Source: Camelus bactrianus (Eukaryota > Chordata > Mammalia > Artiodactyla > Camelidae). Taken from it: DNA of 64,000 bases. The stretch lies in assembly GCF_048773025.1 (NCBI RefSeq), contig NC_133554.1, positions 55,605,769 through 55,669,768 of the forward strand, read 5' to 3'. Positions within the stretch are counted from its first letter, which is position 1; every line of letters begins with the position of its first letter. This document shows, in pieces, positions 27,601-35,481 of this stretch. Made by a program: the position numbers and the translations under genes. The notes under the pieces are model-generated. The model made no database searches and was not told the origin of the DNA. It saw only the letters and a program-made list of their open reading frames with translations.

Positions 27601-29703
27601 TTAAAAATACTCCAGCCAGATATACAATGGAGTATTATTCAGCCTTTAAAAAGGAGTGAAATTCTGGTACTTGCTACAATATGGATGTACCTTGGGAAAA
27701 TTATTCTAAGTAAACTAAGTCAAATACAAAAATACAAATGCTGTGTGATTCCATTTATAGGATGTAACTATAATAGGCAAATTCAGAGCCACAGGAAAGA
27801 GAACAGAGGTTACCGGGGGCTGGGACAGGGAGGATGGGGAGTTAGTCCTCAAAGGGTACTGTTTGTTTGAAATGATTAAAAAGTGCTGGAAATGGATAGT
27901 GGTGACAGTTACATAACACTGCGAATGTACTTAATGCCAGTGAATTAACTGTATACTTAAAAATGGTTGAAACTTGTGGGGAGAGTATAGCTCAGTGGTA
28001 GAGTGTATGCCTAGCATGCATAAAGTCCTGGGTTCAATCCCCAGTACCTCCATTTTTAAAAAAAATTTAATAAATTAACCTAATCACACCCTCAAAAAAA
28101 GAAAAAAAAATTTAAATGCTTAAAATTTAAAACCTTTCTGAAACAAACCTTTCAAGAACCAAATATAAAAACAGAAGAGCAAAACTACTGCCCTTTTAAA
28201 CATGCTCTCCTCCCCCTGCTTTCTCCCAGCAAGGTAACTGTGGTTAATCTGACCCAAAATAAATAGACACAGGCTTTATATTTAAAATTAGTATTGTAGT
28301 TGGCCTTAAAACGAAAGATAAATAATCAGGGGTCAGAAATAGAAACCTGGTAGTAGATTGCAAAAGGATTGTTTTGTTTTGTTTTTACACTCTTCTAATC
28401 TCCCTGAAAACAAAATAGGCATTGCTGAGAAAATATGACTAAAGTTTCCCCTTTCTTCTACATTTCCATCTGGAATTTAAAAATATACTCACACAATTAT
28501 TTATCAAGTCTGAAAAATTCACAGAACGCTAATGTAAGTATTTAAAATTTGAAAATAACTTTAAATGTTAAAAGACAAACTTATTTCTTTTGTAACAAGT
28601 TTATCTGCATAGGGCTCATAAGGCTCTTTCTTTCCATTTGGGCTCTGGGATTCTCCACAAGAGCCAACTAGGAAAGAGGCCATTTACTAAACATGTATTA
28701 TTCAGAGGGCCACTGTGAGCCTCTGCTCTGCTAGGTGCCTGATTGACATTATTATGTTCATGCCCACAGTGTTCTAGGCTCAATAGATGGAATCATCCCT
28801 ATTTTACCCATGAAGTTCAGGAAAATCAAGTCTCTCCCGCAGTGTCACAGAGCTAGTTAAGTGGCAAGACTGGGAGGCCATCAGATTCCCAAAGGCCACT
28901 TGAGGCCACAGGCTTCCTTAGGTTAAAAAGACAAGGAAAGGCAAAGACTTAACTTCAAATGACTGATGGAATCTACAGCTGACTTACAAAATACGGTCAG
29001 ACCTATCGTTTCTATCACCAACCCCGACAAACCCGCCCCCCACCAGGGTTGCCTCGTTTTCACTGCCCTCTCCTGCATCTCTGCTTCTGTCCGAGCGCCT
29101 GGGGAGGGGAGGGCATCATCCACCTGCAAGGCCCTCCTGCTGCCCCACCTACTGCACCCGCCCCGTCCCGTCCAGTCCCGTCCCGGGCTTTGTAACTACG
29201 AGCGGGCCTCCGTCTCCGGGAGGAGACCTGGGAATGGCGGTGACCAGATTCGGAAGTCAACTGCAACCGTGGGGAAGGGAGCCAAATCCAGAGCCCCTCT
29301 CTCCAAGATGCTCACTCCGGGGCTTGCAGAAGTGGGAGTGGGGAGCCGAAAGGAGGGCGAGCGGGCTAAGGACCCGGGGTTGGGGCGAAGCTAGTAAGAG
29401 TCCGCTGAAAGCTTTTTTGCTGCAGAAGTTGGGGGTGCGGGTGCCTTCTGTCACTTCCAAGGGTTTGTCTAGCCCTGAGACGGCAGGATTCTGCGACTCC
29501 CTCCCCCAGGGGCAGGGTGACGGGGCCAAATTACCCCTCACCCGGGGGACGCAGAGCAGAGGCGCAAGGCCAGTCGGCCGAGAGAAGCCCCTCGGGACAT
29601 CCCCGCTCCCCGCCCCTTACTCGGTGATGCGTTTGGCCAGCTCGGTGCAGGCGGCCGTGGAGTTGGCCGAGAAGACTCGGTAGCCGGTGCGGGCGGCGTT
29701 CAT
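6524..29703 (-). CDS. PRPSAP1: PRPSAP1, PRPP synthetase-associated protein 1 (PAP39), complete
   Basis: A non-catalytic relative of phosphoribosyl-pyrophosphate synthetase that binds PRPS subunits and lowers their activity, tuning PRPP supply for nucleotide synthesis in the cytosol. Ten coding exons (29621-29703, 26987-27039, 24279-24345, 16816-16988, 15378-15493, 14869-14924, 14051-14196, 8252-8322, 7198-7344, 6524-6682) join with correct phases to 1,071 bases, 356 residues plus stop, the usual length for the family. Two ribose-phosphate pyrophosphokinase-type domains are recognisable: the N-terminal half with the [16 protein letters not shown] and [17 protein letters not shown] motifs, and the C-terminal half with [20 protein letters not shown], the PRPP-loop-like region. 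The insert that marks the associated proteins (around [20 protein letters not shown], residues about 206-225) is present, which argues against a PRPS paralogue. The start may lie 29 codons further upstream at 29788-29790. Confidence 0.97.
7198..7344 (-). CDS. PRPSAP1: PRPSAP1 coding exon 9 (residues 256-304)
   Basis: 147 bases, phase 0, acceptor TTCTCAG and donor GAG|GTCTGT. It begins [17 protein letters not shown], the counterpart of the PRPP-binding loop, and continues through [20 protein letters not shown]. Confidence 0.95.
7940..8080 (-). mobile_element. vic-1 type SINE in PRPSAP1 intron 8
   Basis: Minus-strand copy: tail (TTTA)n and GGTAATTAGGTTTATTTA first, then GGTACTGGGGATTGAACCC (B box complement) and an A-box end. 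It lies in sense with PRPSAP1, about 170 bases from exon 8. Confidence 0.88.
8252..8322 (-). CDS. PRPSAP1: PRPSAP1 coding exon 8 (residues 232-255)
   Basis: 71 bases, acceptor TTGCTAG and donor GTG|GTAGGT. It encodes [20 protein letters not shown], the first strand of the C-terminal domain. Confidence 0.93.
10402..10436. repeat. (CT)n(CA)n microsatellite
   Basis: A run of CT units passing into CA units and back to CT, intronic in PRPSAP1. Confidence 0.9.
10970..11179 (-). mobile_element. MER5A-like hAT-Charlie DNA transposon remnant
   Basis: Wording matches the MER5 non-autonomous element in reverse: CAGAGTTTCTCAACCTTGGC at one end, ATGTCTCCAGACACTG in the middle and CAGTTGAGAATTACTG at the other end. 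It is non-coding, ancient and shared by placental mammals. Confidence 0.75.
12340..13260 (+). mobile_element. old L1 3'-region fragments (two pieces)
   Basis: The first piece is about 12340-12620, ending near TTCAAAATAAAAAGC. The second is about 12845-13260, with wording such as GATTAAATAAATTATGGCAC and CATCCATAAAACAGT typical of L1M 3' ends. A MIR-like stretch (about 12750-12840) lies between them. All are strongly diverged. Confidence 0.5.
14051..14196 (-). CDS. PRPSAP1: PRPSAP1 coding exon 7 (residues 183-232)
   Basis: 146 bases, acceptor CTCGCAG and donor CCGT|GTAAGA. It carries [16 protein letters not shown] followed by the family-specific insert [20 protein letters not shown] that distinguishes PRPSAP from catalytic PRPS. 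Confidence 0.95.
14197..14868 (-). other. PRPSAP1 intron 6
   Basis: 0.67 kb intron that carries an L1 3' tail at about 14468-14632 and little else. Confidence 0.7.
14468..14632 (+). mobile_element. cetartiodactyl-type L1 3' tail
   Basis: ATATATGTATA-rich stretch, then GATGCTGTACACCAGAAATG and TGTACTTCAATTTAAAATAA with an A-rich end. It is the 3' UTR end of a lineage L1 in plus orientation, antisense to PRPSAP1. Confidence 0.75.
14869..14924 (-). CDS. PRPSAP1: PRPSAP1 coding exon 6 (residues 165-183)
   Basis: 56 bases, acceptor ATTTAG and donor AAAAG|GTAAAT. It encodes [19 protein letters not shown] closer AG inside the exon (TTACAG) would break the frame, so the upstream AG was chosen. Confidence 0.92.
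14925..16815 (-). other. PRPSAP1 introns 4 and 5 (flanking exon 5)
   Basis: Intron 5 (14925-15377) is 0.45 kb and intron 4 (15494-16815) is 1.3 kb. No SINE or LINE was recognised with confidence. The AT-rich part around 15780-16200 looks repetitive but unassigned. Confidence 0.5.
15378..15493 (-). CDS. PRPSAP1: PRPSAP1 coding exon 5 (residues 126-164)
   Basis: 116 bases, acceptor AATTTCAG and donor GAAGAA|GTGAGG. It encodes the [18 protein letters not shown] segment, the counterpart of the PRPS DLHA..IQGFF metal and ribose-phosphate site. Confidence 0.95.
16816..16988 (-). CDS. PRPSAP1: PRPSAP1 coding exon 4 (residues 68-126)
   Basis: 173 bases, acceptor GTTTCAG and donor GCGG|GTGAGT. It holds the [12 protein letters not shown] helix and the [16 protein letters not shown] segment, which corresponds to the nucleotide-binding part of PRPS. 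Confidence 0.95.
19855..20345 (+). mobile_element. LTR fossil, probably ERVL-class
   Basis: Wording such as TAATCAGTCACACCTATGTA and TGAAGCCTCCATAAACTCCC is that of an old mammalian ERVL-class solo LTR. No internal viral region is present. It is broken and highly diverged, probably shared by many placental mammals. Confidence 0.45.
21960..22130 (+). mobile_element. L2 3'-end fragment
   Basis: GACACTGTTTTGGGCGCTGG, ACACAGCAGTAAACAAAG and TTCATGGAACTTATATTCT follow the L2 consensus closely. Confidence 0.65.
24279..24345 (-). CDS. PRPSAP1: PRPSAP1 coding exon 3 (residues 46-68)
   Basis: 67 bases, acceptor TTTTTCAG and donor CCCAG|GTAAGA. It encodes [20 protein letters not shown], the strand-helix element common to PRPP synthetases. 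Confidence 0.93.
24740..25400 (+). mobile_element. L2-like LINE fragment
   Basis: It contains the L2 hallmark around CTGGATTTTATTCCAAGGGT and GAGAGCCACTGGAGAATTC, and AGATGGTG/GTGGTCAGAG wording upstream of the 3' end. Diverged. Confidence 0.5.
25736..25886 (-). mobile_element. vic-1 type SINE with (TTTG)n(TTTA)n tail
   Basis: The tail complement (TTTG)n and (TTTA)n at 25764-25808 precedes GGAGGTACTGGGGATTGAAC and a full tRNA-like head ending CCCTCCCCC. It is in sense with PRPSAP1. Confidence 0.9.
26540..26657 (+). mobile_element. vic-1 type SINE
   Basis: GGGGGAGAGGGTATAGGTCAG head, GGATTCAATCTCCAG B box, tail with CTTAATTACACC. Antisense to PRPSAP1. Confidence 0.88.
26987..27039 (-). CDS. 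PRPSAP1: PRPSAP1 coding exon 2 (residues 28-46)
   Basis: 53 bases, acceptor CCATAG and donor GGAG|GTAAGT. It encodes [17 protein letters not shown]. Confidence 0.93.
27600..27972 (+). mobile_element. old L1 3'-region fragment
   Basis: ACAATGGAGTATTATTCAGC, GATTCCATTTATAGGATGT and GTTACCGGGGGCTGGGACAG are standard L1M 3' UTR wording. It ends where the next vic-1 SINE begins. Confidence 0.75.
27976..28095 (+). mobile_element. vic-1 type SINE
   Basis: TGGGGAGAGTATAGCTCAG head, GGGTTCAATCCCCAG B box, tail with AACCTAATCACACCC. It was inserted at the end of an old L1 fragment. Confidence 0.9.
28680..28900 (+). mobile_element. MIR-like SINE fragment
   Basis: The TTATTATGTTCATGCCCACA, CCTATTTTACCCATGAAG and GTCACAGAGCTAGTTAAGTG series is the MIR core and 3' part. 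Confidence 0.65.
29621..29703 (-). CDS. PRPSAP1: PRPSAP1 coding exon 1 (residues 1-27, codon 28 split)
   Basis: It begins ATG AAC GCC ([16 protein letters not shown]) and ends CGA|GTAAGG, phase 2. The classical initiator has G at -3. The frame stays open upstream to a second ATG at 29788-29790, which would make this exon's coding part 29621-29790. Confidence 0.93.
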
Positions 29704-29790
29704 GGCCGGGCGGGCGGCGGGGCAGGCTCGCGGGGCGCGGAAAGCGGAGGACACGGAGAGCGGGGGCAGCAGTAGCAGCTTCTTGGGCAT
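29704..29790 (-). CDS. PRPSAP1: PRPSAP1 N-terminal 29-residue extension (alternative start)
   Basis: The in-frame ATG at 29788-29790 (A at -3, G at -1) adds 29 residues starting MPKKLLLLPPLSVSSAF. There are five basic residues, no acidic ones, and Leu, Ser and Ala enrichment. Human annotation also has, as I recall, a 385-residue form with such an N-terminus; 356 plus 29 gives 385. Whether ribosomes use this ATG, the inner one or both is unknown. Confidence 0.65.
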
Positions 29791-30784
29791 CGTCCGGCCC
29801 GGGGCGCAGTTACAGCCGGCCCGCGCGGGGCTCCACCGGGGAGCGGTTCCGAGCGAGGTGGCCGCGAGGCCTGGCTGTGGAAGGCGCCAAGAAGCCCGGT
29901 ACAGGAAGGGAGAGGCCCGAGACCCGCAATCTCCTCGGACCAAAGGCCACCAAGGAATCTGGCGCAACCAGAGCTCGCCTCGACCTGCGCCTCAGCCGCC
30001 TCAAAGAGAGTGGCGAGGGCACCGCCCCCTCTGGGAATCCGAAAGGCGCGGCTAGAGCGCCCGCACAGCCGCCATCTCAGATAAGGGCAGGGCGTGGGCA
30101 ACTCTCTAAAAGCTTGTTTTTTCCGAAGGAAGCATCACGGATTAGCTCCTCCGCTTGCTTTTGTCCCTCCAAAGGAGTTCTTTTGCTCTCACATTCTTGG
30201 TCTGTGCAGCGTGACTTGGTAGCGGTCTCACCCTTTCCAATTTTTCTGCCAGGATCCAAAATGTCTGCCTCCGAGGAGGCCGACGATCTAGCTCTCCGCC
30301 TCTATGATAACACTGGGCGAGCGCCCTGCGAGGCGCATGCGCTGGGCTGGAATTGATTTGAAAAGTGGAGGGCGGGGTTATTTCCCGCTGGTTGCCTGCG
30401 ATACTAAAATGCACCTAAGGTCGTATAGTCCTAAGCCTGATCTTTATTCCCCAGACTCCAACCTTGCATCTGCATGTAAGGCAAGGCTCTCTAGACGGGT
30501 CAAGTCGCTCCTGCCAGTCTTTGCTTTGCTCTCGCTCAGAAAAGCCTTTCTTCTTCCCCTTCCACGTGCTCACGTCCCTCGAAGATCCACTCATGTAACA
30601 GGTGCACCACTGAATATTTCTAGATACGTCAACCGCAGTCAGCCGCTCCCGCCTACTGGACGGCTCTATGTATGGCACCATGTATATATAGTTGCTTCTA
30701 TTTTTATTTAGCTTTGTAAACATCTGTCTTCCTAACTAGGATATAAGTCGTCTTAGGGCAAGATCATGTATCACTTTGTCCACT

Positions 30785-31310
30785 GGGGAAAAAATGCACA
30801 ATGTAAAAGTTGAGAATTATGTTTTATTAAGAAGGTGTTCTTAGGACTTCAAGCCCAGAAGGCATCCTCTCAGAAAGATCTGAAGGACAGCTCCCGAGGG
30901 GTAAGGGAGGAGCCAGGATATATAGGAGTTTTTACAACAAAGACCAGGTAGTTGGAACATCAAAAGATTACTTTAATTAAATAATTAATTTAATTATTTT
31001 TAATTCTAAAAATATTAATTCAAGTTAGTGGATTTAGTGCTTTTTTATGTATGGGAAGATGCAAGAGTCTGGGCTCACTAAAATCATTCCTTTGATAATG
31101 CACCTTAGCTCTCTAGGGCCAGTGTCCTGTTCTTTCCCATCCTGAGTCCCCTCAGGGTGGACCACTGTGGGTGGACGCAGAGGCTGAGGGCTTGGCAGTG
31201 GGCGGCCTACTTGTCTCCATCCTGAGTTCCCTCCGGTTCACCATCTGGGCGCCAATAGTAGTTGAAGGCCTAATGGCCACAGCATCCTTCGTTGATGTGA
31301 CAGGTAACAT
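30785..31310 (+). mobile_element. LTR-like fossil, possibly class II ERV
   Basis: The stretch contains GGAGGAGCCAGGATATATAG, CTGGGCTCACTAAAATCATT and CATCCTGAGTCCCCTCAGGG, wording I associate with artiodactyl ERV LTRs. No internal viral genes are seen. It is broken and of middle age. Family assignment is uncertain. Confidence 0.4.
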
Positions 31311-31711
31311 TTTTCATTCGCAACTTAGTGCTTCGTATTTCCCAGTGTCCAGGGCAGTGTGATGGGTTCCAGAGACACACAATCAATACCTATTGAATCA
31401 GGTCCAAGAAGAAATAAGGGACGGGGAAGCATTTGAGTCACTAGTTATCAGCTACCCCAGGATTGAGGAGGGAGACTTCTCTCTCGTTTCTCACATTGAC
31501 AGTACAATCTTCTGAGGACTCCGCCTGTTGTGACCTTGGACCTAAAGGGACAACTGATTGCAACTCTTATATAATGAAGCCTCCCAAGCCTGAAGCTTCA
31601 GGATTTAGAAGTTGAACTGCCCTGGGGCCTGCAGCAGTCAGACCCACATTCCAGCTATCTCTCCAGAATTACTGCCCCGGTCACCTCCTCTCTCCTAGAG
31701 CAGTTGAAAAA

Positions 31712-31740
31712 GGGAAGGAAGGAAGGAAGGGAAGGGAAAA
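31712..31740. repeat. (GGAA)n microsatellite
   Basis: About five GGAA units followed by a purine-rich run, intergenic. Confidence 0.85.
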
Positions 31741-32794
31741 AAGCACACCCAACTGGATAATCCAGTATAATCTCCCCGTCTCAAAGACCTAAACTCATCT
31801 CATCTGTGAAGTCGCCTTTACCATGTAAGGTAACACAGGTTCAGGGGCATAAAAGAAATGCTCACATATTGAGGTATGGGAAGTCATTCTGGCTTATACA
31901 GGAGTTAACTTGAATTTGATGCTAACTAAAACAGCCCGTTTTAGTAGTAAATATATGTTGTACATCTGCTTTAATTATTAAAGAAAAGGACAGACTGACC
32001 AGAAGTAAAGAATGTCCATGTTAAAAATAAAAATTAGATGCCTTCCTTCCTGGGACACTACTGCTGGTCCTCCTTTGATAAGACTCCCTTCTCAGGGGCC
32101 AAGGCCATACTGACTCACTGTATATGTGCTAGTCTGGTGGGTTGTGGTTTTTTTTAAACGTTGTTGGAGTGTATCCCTGACTTGTTTGATGTTTTTTGTT
32201 GACAAGACATAAAACTGCTGAGAATCACGCTCACTTCGCCAGCGCAGTTCCTCAGGTGGGAGGCTGTCTTCTGGGCTATAGTCCTCAGTTTGGCTCAAAT
32301 AAAACTCTTTTCTAGTCCTATTATAGATTGTTTATTATTTTCATTTCAATATAATCCCCTTGAAATAATCAACTATGGGGGATGTCAACATCTTTGGGGG
32401 TACTGTTATTCTTCCTACCACAGAAGGGAAAAAAAAACAGAAAAGAGAGCATAGGAAGGGGGTTCTAGAGTGGGGGTAACAAACAAATTTTGTGTATTCT
32501 ACCTTCCAAAATCTCTGGAAGCCCTCCTGCCTTCTTCCCCTGGCTGTAGGTCTCTCACTAGGGTCACGGGGACCCCCCAGTGGGTTCTATCCACAGTGAC
32601 CTCCTCCTCACCTACCTGATGTGAACATCCCCTGGAGGATCAGAGTCTAGGCTTCTGATTATTATGACTCAACACATTTGGGAAATACTTTGTAATCTAT
32701 TCTCCACATAGGCCAGAGTGAGATTTACATATACAGATCTAGTGACCTCCCTTGAAAACCATCAGTGGCTCCCCATTACTTCTATTTTTTAAAT

Positions 32795-33265
32795 TTTTTA
32801 ATTTTTAATTGAAGAATAGTCAATTTACAATGCTGTGTTAGTTTCTGGTGTACAGCATGGGAATTCAGTTACACATGTGTGTATATGTATATACATTCTT
32901 TTCATACTCTTTTTCATTATAGGCTATTACAAGATATTGAATATATTTCCCTGTGCCATACAGTATAAACTTGTTGTTTATCTATTTTATATATAGTAGT
33001 TAGTATCTGCAAATCTCAAACTCCCAGTTTATCCCTCGTCACCCCCTTTCCTCCCAGTAACTGTAAGTTTGTTTTCTATGTCTGTGAGTCTGTTTCTGTT
33101 TTGTAAATTAGTTTATTTGTGTCATTTTTTTTTAGATTCCACATATAAGTAATATCATATGGTATTTTTCTCTTTCTGGCTTACTTCACTTAGTATGATA
33201 ATCTCTAGGTCCACCCATGTTGCTGCAAATGGCATTGTTTCATTCTTTTTCTGGCTGAGTAGTAT
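32795..33265 (-). mobile_element. L1 3' UTR, minus orientation
   Basis: TAATTGAAGAATAGTCAATT, TTTCTGGTGTACAGCATGG, AGATATTGAATATATTTCCC and GGCTGAGTAGTATTCCATT follow the complement of the artiodactyl L1 3' UTR. A TG/TA microsatellite (33273-33332) follows. Confidence 0.85.
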
Positions 33266-33335
33266 TCCATTATGTGTGTGAGTGTGTGTGTGTGTATGTA
33301 TACGTATACATATACACACATATGTATATGGACAG
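33266..33335. repeat. (TG)n and (TATACA)n microsatellite
   Basis: TGTGTGTGAGTGTGTGTGTG passing into TA-rich units at the border of the L1 fragment. Confidence 0.85.
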
Positions 33336-34039
33336 CAGAGTTAATTTACCACCTTGGGCGCTGGCTAACCTCAGGAAGCAGAGCCACCCTGCCAGCCCTA
33401 GACAACACCCCCACCTCCGCTCTGTCACACATGAGATCAGCTTCTATTTTACTTAAAGCACTATATGCTGGGGGCTTTCTCTTAGGGCCTCTTAGCCTGT
33501 CCCCAGCTGGTCTCCACTTGTTTGGGTGATTATCTCGCCATCAGACTGTTGGCTCCAAAGGGCAGGAACTGACTCTGTGTTTGTCCTTGCATCTCTGGAC
33601 GAGACAGATCAGGTATGGCCAGCCCATCTCATTTTCTCTGATGAGAAATCACCAAATTTAAGACTGGAAATACCTTCACAAAGCCCCAGTGCCTAAATTA
33701 CTACAAACTTCCTTTATTTCTACATTGATAAGCTAGGGAGGAAGGGTCATACAGGATGAACTTGGGATAAACATTTAGGGGCCATCTTATGGGAAACAGC
33801 TGCTCTCCCAGACTGACTCTGGCCTGGAGGGATGAAGCTGGGATTAGGCACCTGATGTCAGGGGAAGCGCCCTCAGGCTATGCGTTTCATCTCAGCCTGG
33901 GATCAAGAACAGCAGATTTTAACGTGAAGCTTCAGAAAAAAAAAAAAATGAGCGTTTGGAAGTGCTCCCCAGTTTATGACCTACGGGTAATAATCTCTGT
34001 GGCACTATAGTGGCTCACAAAATACATTTGGGAGAAGGT

Positions 34040-34125
34040 AACCCTAGTGCCTTCCCCGAGCCTGGCACATAGTAGGTGCTCACCTGGTATTTGTGGACTC
34101 ACTGAGTGGTAATAACTAATTGAAC
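34040..34125 (+). mobile_element. MIR-like fragment
   Basis: GAGCCTGGCACATAGTAGGT followed by GCTCACCTGGTATTTGTGG matches the MIR/L2-type 3' wording. Confidence 0.5.
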
Positions 34126-34258
34126 AGCTATTGATCTCTTACTTCGGTCAGGGATCTCCCAACTGACTTCATTTTTCCAAGTTCCGTCCTTCCTCCCCTC
34201 CAATATCTCTCACCTAACCTCCACATCCCTGCACCAGATCCCCAGGTTAAAAGCCTCC

Positions 34259-34295
34259 GGGGCGGGGCGGGGCAGGGCGGGGCGGGGGTGGGGCG
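34259..34295 (+). repeat. G-rich run with G-quadruplex potential
   Basis: Seven G-runs of 3-5 separated by single C, T or CA spacers. It directly abuts the head of a vic-1 SINE. Confidence 0.85.
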
Positions 34296-34390
34296 ATATA
34301 CTTCAGTGGTAAAGCGCATGCCCAGCACTCAGGAAGTCCTGGGTTCCATCCCCAATACCTCCTATAAAAGAAATTTTAAAAATTTTAAAA
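34287..34390 (+). mobile_element. vic-1 type SINE
   Basis: TGGGGCGATATACTTCAGTG head (A box altered), GGGTTCCATCCCCAA B box, A/T-rich tail. Confidence 0.8.
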
Positions 34391-34529
34391 AAGCTTCCAG
34401 GGCTTCCCAATGCCCACAAGCCCAGACTCCTTAGCCTCATATGGCCTGAGTCTCCCCTCCCATCTCCTACTTTCCTACCTTAGACCACACCCTGGGTCCG
34501 TGGCTTTCTGAACTATTTGCCATTTGCTG

Positions 34530-34940
34530 AAAATGACATGGTTTTTTCATAATTGAGAATCTTTGTTTCCACTGTGATTTCGTCTTTGTTTTGTGAGTTG
34601 TTAGAAGTGAGTTGCTTGATTCCTAAATTGGGAAATTTCTAGAGATCTATTACTGAGTTCTAATTTGCCTCCACCTGGTGAGAGAACACACTTCAGGTGA
34701 ATTCAATCCCCTGATAACTTGTTGAGACAAACTTGGTGGCCCTGAAAGTGATCTATGTAGGCAAATGCCCTGTATTCACCTGAAAAGAATATGTGTTTTG
34801 CAGTTTAGGGGGGGTGCATGTTCTAGACATGCTGGTTAGATCAAGTTTGTTAGTTGTATTCAAATTAGCTATTATCTTAATTATTTTGAATCTGCTTGTT
34901 CTATGATTGTGAAGTTTTTTATTTTTCCTTTTAGCCCTTC
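34530..34940 (-). mobile_element. L1 ORF2-derived fragment, antisense
   Basis: AATTTGCCTCCACCTGGTGAG, GTATTCACCTGAAAAGAAT and GCTGGTTAGATCAAGTTTG read as the complement of an L1 ORF2 segment. Old and diverged. Confidence 0.6.
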
Positions 34941-34944
34941 AACC

Positions 34945-35041
34945 TTTGCTTGATATATATATATAACTGAATCACTATGCTGTACACCAGAAATTAGCAC
35001 AACATTGTAAATCAACTATAATTCAATAAAAAAATTTTTTT
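34945..35041 (+). mobile_element. cetartiodactyl-type L1 3' tail
   Basis: AACTGAATCACTATGCTGTA, CACCAGAAATTAGCACAAC and TATAATTCAATAAAAAAATT, the terminal 3' end of the element. Confidence 0.85.
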
Positions 35042-35042
35042 T

Positions 35043-35120
35043 AATGGAGGTACCAGGGATTGAACCCAGGACCTCGTGCATGCTAAGCCTGCACTCTACC
35101 GCTGAGCTATATCCTCACCC
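35043..35120 (-). mobile_element. vic-1 type SINE (left arm of inverted pair)
   Basis: AATGGAGGTACCAGGGATTG through GCTGAGCTATATCCTCACCC. It is head-to-head with the copy at 35151, 30 bases away, and lands in the A-tail of an L1. Confidence 0.9.
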
Positions 35121-35150
35121 CCTCTAAATTTTTTTTTAAATGAAAGTTTA

Positions 35151-35272
35151 GGGGGAGAGGGTACAGCTCAGTGGTAGAGTTCATGCTGAGCATGCACGAG
35201 GTCCTGGGTTCAATCCCCAGTACCTCCATTAATAAACAAACAAATAAACTTAATTACCTCACCCCCAAAAAA
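35151..35272 (+). mobile_element. vic-1 type SINE (right arm of inverted pair)
   Basis: GGGGGAGAGGGTACAGCTCAG head, TGGGTTCAATCCCCAG B box, tail with AAATAAACTTAATTACC. Near-consensus. Confidence 0.93.
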
Positions 35273-35277
35273 ATTTT

Positions 35278-35420
35278 TAAAAAGAAAGTTTAATACAATA
35301 GAGGGAATATAGCCCATATTTTATAACTATAAATGGAATATAACCTTTAAAAATTATGACTTGCTATGTTGTATACCTATAACTGGTATAATATTGTACA
35401 ACTATATCTCAATAAAAAAA
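35278..35420 (+). mobile_element. L1 3' tail
   Basis: The stretch ends CTATATCTCAATAAAAAAAT and resembles L1 3' termini. Its last part is mirrored at 35461-35481. Confidence 0.65.
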
Positions 35421-35481
35421 TTTTTTTTAAGAATTTTTAATTTTTAAGAAAATTTTTTAAATTGAGATATAGTTGTACAAT
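35393..35481. repeat. perfect 21-base inverted repeat
   Basis: Bases 35393-35413 are the exact reverse complement of 35461-35481, with a 47-base AT-rich spacer. Confidence 0.9.

Larger units (their letters stand above)
27040..29620 (-). other. PRPSAP1 intron 1
   Basis: 2.6 kb. It contains an L1 3' fragment (27600-27972), a vic-1 SINE directly attached to it (27976-28095) and a MIR-like patch (28680-28900). From about 29,090 it merges into the promoter CpG-rich block. Confidence 0.7.
29090..30400 (-). promoter_or_regulatory. PRPSAP1: PRPSAP1 CpG-rich promoter with NRF1-like palindrome
   Basis: Dense CpG from about 29,090 through exon 1 to about 30,110. Upstream lie a GCCGCCATCT motif (YY1-like, 30069-30078) and a perfect GCGCATGCGC (NRF1-like, 30333-30342). 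No TATA box. This fits a housekeeping promoter for a nucleotide-metabolism gene. The exact start site is unresolved; binding is inferred from motif only. Confidence 0.65.

Noticed and set aside
29877-30356. Plus-strand ORF ending MSASEEADDLALRLYD... opposite the PRPSAP1 promoter
   Set aside because: It is a short reading frame in CpG-rich DNA with no recognised homologue or downstream exon; a divergent transcript is possible but unsupported.
31360-31690. Possible further LTR next to the one at 30785-31310
   Set aside because: Some wording (TTATATAATGAAGCCTCCC) recalls LTRs, but I could not tie the whole stretch to a family.
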